NCBI GenBank assembly: GCA_017303415.1
Contig: JAFLBJ010000001.1
Coordinates: forward strand, 2,232,001 to 2,296,000
Source of the DNA: Chitinophagales bacterium
GTDB lineage: Bacteria; Bacteroidota; Bacteroidia; Chitinophagales; Chitinophagaceae
Length of the DNA stretch: 64,000 nt
Direction of reading: 5' to 3'
Each line of letters opens with the position of its first letter. Within the stretch, counting starts at the first letter, position 1. This document shows, piece after piece, positions 63,195-64,000 of the stretch. The notes under the pieces are model-generated. The model saw only the letters and a list, made by a program, of their open reading frames with translations. It made no database searches and was not told where the DNA came from. The position numbers and the translations under genes were made by a program.

Positions 63195-64000
63195 TTATTG
63201 GCCTCCGGGCACGATGTCGGGTTGGGCAATTGGCTCATCCGATACTTCGAGTACCTCGATATCAAAAACAAGGGGTTCAAATGTCTTTCCACCAGGCCCA
63301 GGCTGGCTGCCATAGGCCAGGAATCCAGGTATGAACAATGTGCCTTTGGCACCCTGGTTAAATACCACCAAACCTTCATCCCAGCCATGGATAACGCCTC
63401 CGACACCTACCTGAAGCGGGTAGATATTTGATTCAAAGGTGCTGTCATTGGCCATCAGACGACCCGAATATTTGATCCGGGCATATTTGCCGGCATTCAG
63501 GGCCGGGCCGGTACCGGGATCCTGGATCGTGTAAAACACACCAGATTCGGTTTTCTTGGCATTGGTAATATTCTTCTTTTTCAAATATTCTTCCACTGTT
63601 TGGATGCCGCGGGCAATTTCACCTGATTTTTGCATTTCTTCCAGGTTCTTCTTGCGTGTTTCAGCTACCTGGGTCATCTGTTCTTTCAGACGACGAGGCA
63701 TATCCTTTTTCATTTCACGGGTGTATTCTGCCTGGGCAAGGGAATCAACTGTATACACTTCAATGATCCGGAAGCTGGTAACAAAGCGGTCGCCTTTTTT
63801 TACATTCATATTGATCTGTGCGCCTCTCTTGATGAGTGAATCCACCATCTCGATCGCCACAGCGCTATCCCCTTTTCGCATTAAAGGAAGGAGCTCGAGA
63901 ATGCTGTACTGCGTGTTGGGCGATACCTCTACCCGGGCAAAACCGGGCATTTTGCCATGGCTGTCATACAATACAGAATCATTGAATTTGCGTACATAAT
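63195..64000 (-). CDS. FKBP-type peptidyl-prolyl isomerase (5' end beyond the window)
   Basis: The frame stays open to the last base, so the N-terminus is missing; the TTG at 63971 is internal (reading YVRKFNDSV before LYDSHGKMPG). At least 268 residues. The N-terminal part seen has beta strands and a long helix (RRLKEQMTQVAETRKKN). The last ~115 residues are a FKBP domain (GVFYTIQDPGTGPALNAG; IKYSGRLM; GWDEGLVVFNQGAKGTLFIP; LAYGSQ; LVFDIEVLEV) with the main prolyl-binding aromatics conserved. Likely a periplasmic foldase, perhaps a lipoprotein; the signal is not visible. Confidence 0.9.
   Translation of the reverse strand, partial: YVRKFNDSVLYDSHGKMPGFARVEVSPNTQYSILELLPLMRKGDSAVAIEMVDSLIKRGAQINMNVKKGDRFVTSFRIIEVYTVDSLAQAEYTREMKKDMPRRLKEQMTQVAETRKKNLEEMQKSGEIARGIQTVEEYLKKKNITNAKKTESGVFYTIQDPGTGPALNAGKYARIKYSGRLMANDSTFESNIYPLQVGVGGVIHGWDEGLVVFNQGAKGTLFIPGFLAYGSQPGPGGKTFEPLVFDIEVLEVSDEPIAQPDIVPGGQ

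Noticed and set aside
63195..63971. TTG at 63971 as start of the FKBP gene
   Set aside because: The frame runs open to base 64000 with no stop and no signal peptide after 63971, so the true start is outside the window.

Overview
The window looks like core chromosome of a Bacteroidota bacterium, most likely of the Chitinophagaceae/Chitinophagia type. The signs are a SusC/SusD pair, type IX secretion (T9SS) C-terminal sorting domains of both classes, a PorP/SprF protein, an IgGFc/PKD adhesin with a gliding-motility C-terminal domain, many lipoproteins, and -7 promoter boxes of the TAnnTTTG kind. The family placement is inference from protein style; no rRNA or tRNA was found. Coding density is high. 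I saw no insertion sequence, prophage, CRISPR array or plasmid function.

Layout. 1-9 kb: the 3' end of a LamG-type secreted protein, a CPBP membrane protein, lipoproteins, an M48-like secreted peptidase, a Dabb protein, a sugar-isomerase-like Tat protein, a WalJ-like metallo-hydrolase, a DUF1801 protein and an SRPBCC protein. 8.7-15 kb: prfB with its programmed +1 frameshift, pruA, a large AsmA protein, pyrR. 15-24 kb: a SusC-SusD-CRTAC1-like uptake locus. 24-28 kb: pyrB, coaD, a Nudix hydrolase, pyrE, a metal-binding HMA protein and a LEA14 lipoprotein. 28-33.6 kb: the T9SS cargo adhesin with its PorP/SprF partner. 33.6-42.5 kb: BlaI/M56 regulator pair, the membrane pyrophosphatase hppA, the NAD(P)HX repair enzyme nnr, a serine hydrolase, serA. 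42.5-51.4 kb: type II NADH dehydrogenase, a HEAT-like protein, a BI-1 protein, a TPR protein, gyrA, a GYF_2 membrane protein, an outer-membrane barrel. 51.4-64 kb: saccharopine dehydrogenase-like enzyme, a cysteine-free sirtuin, an EVE protein, a fasciclin protein, the pdhA-TPR-ribH-LutA-like cluster, recF and a DciA-like gene, a CBS protein, a DUF1599/DoxX/ABC-permease cluster, folP, and an FKBP isomerase cut by the window end.

Pyrimidine genes pyrR, pyrB and pyrE all occur but are dispersed rather than in one operon. Three secretion-linked units (LamG/T9SS type A, the IgGFc-PKD/T9SS type B protein with PorP, SusCD) imply a cell that displays and imports macromolecules at its surface.

The least ordinary non-coding signal is a family of three intergenic elements made of inverted arrays of 7-bp repeats (8594-8673, 11531-11630, 27077-27270). 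They abut gene ends, and at two of them a stop codon falls inside a repeat unit. Other points worth a second look are the sirtuin with no cysteine at all, a BlaR1-like protease whose sensor domain is replaced by a coiled coil, and -7 promoter boxes sitting 3-8 nt from several start codons, suggesting leaderless mRNAs. I did not find a clearly new multi-gene system.
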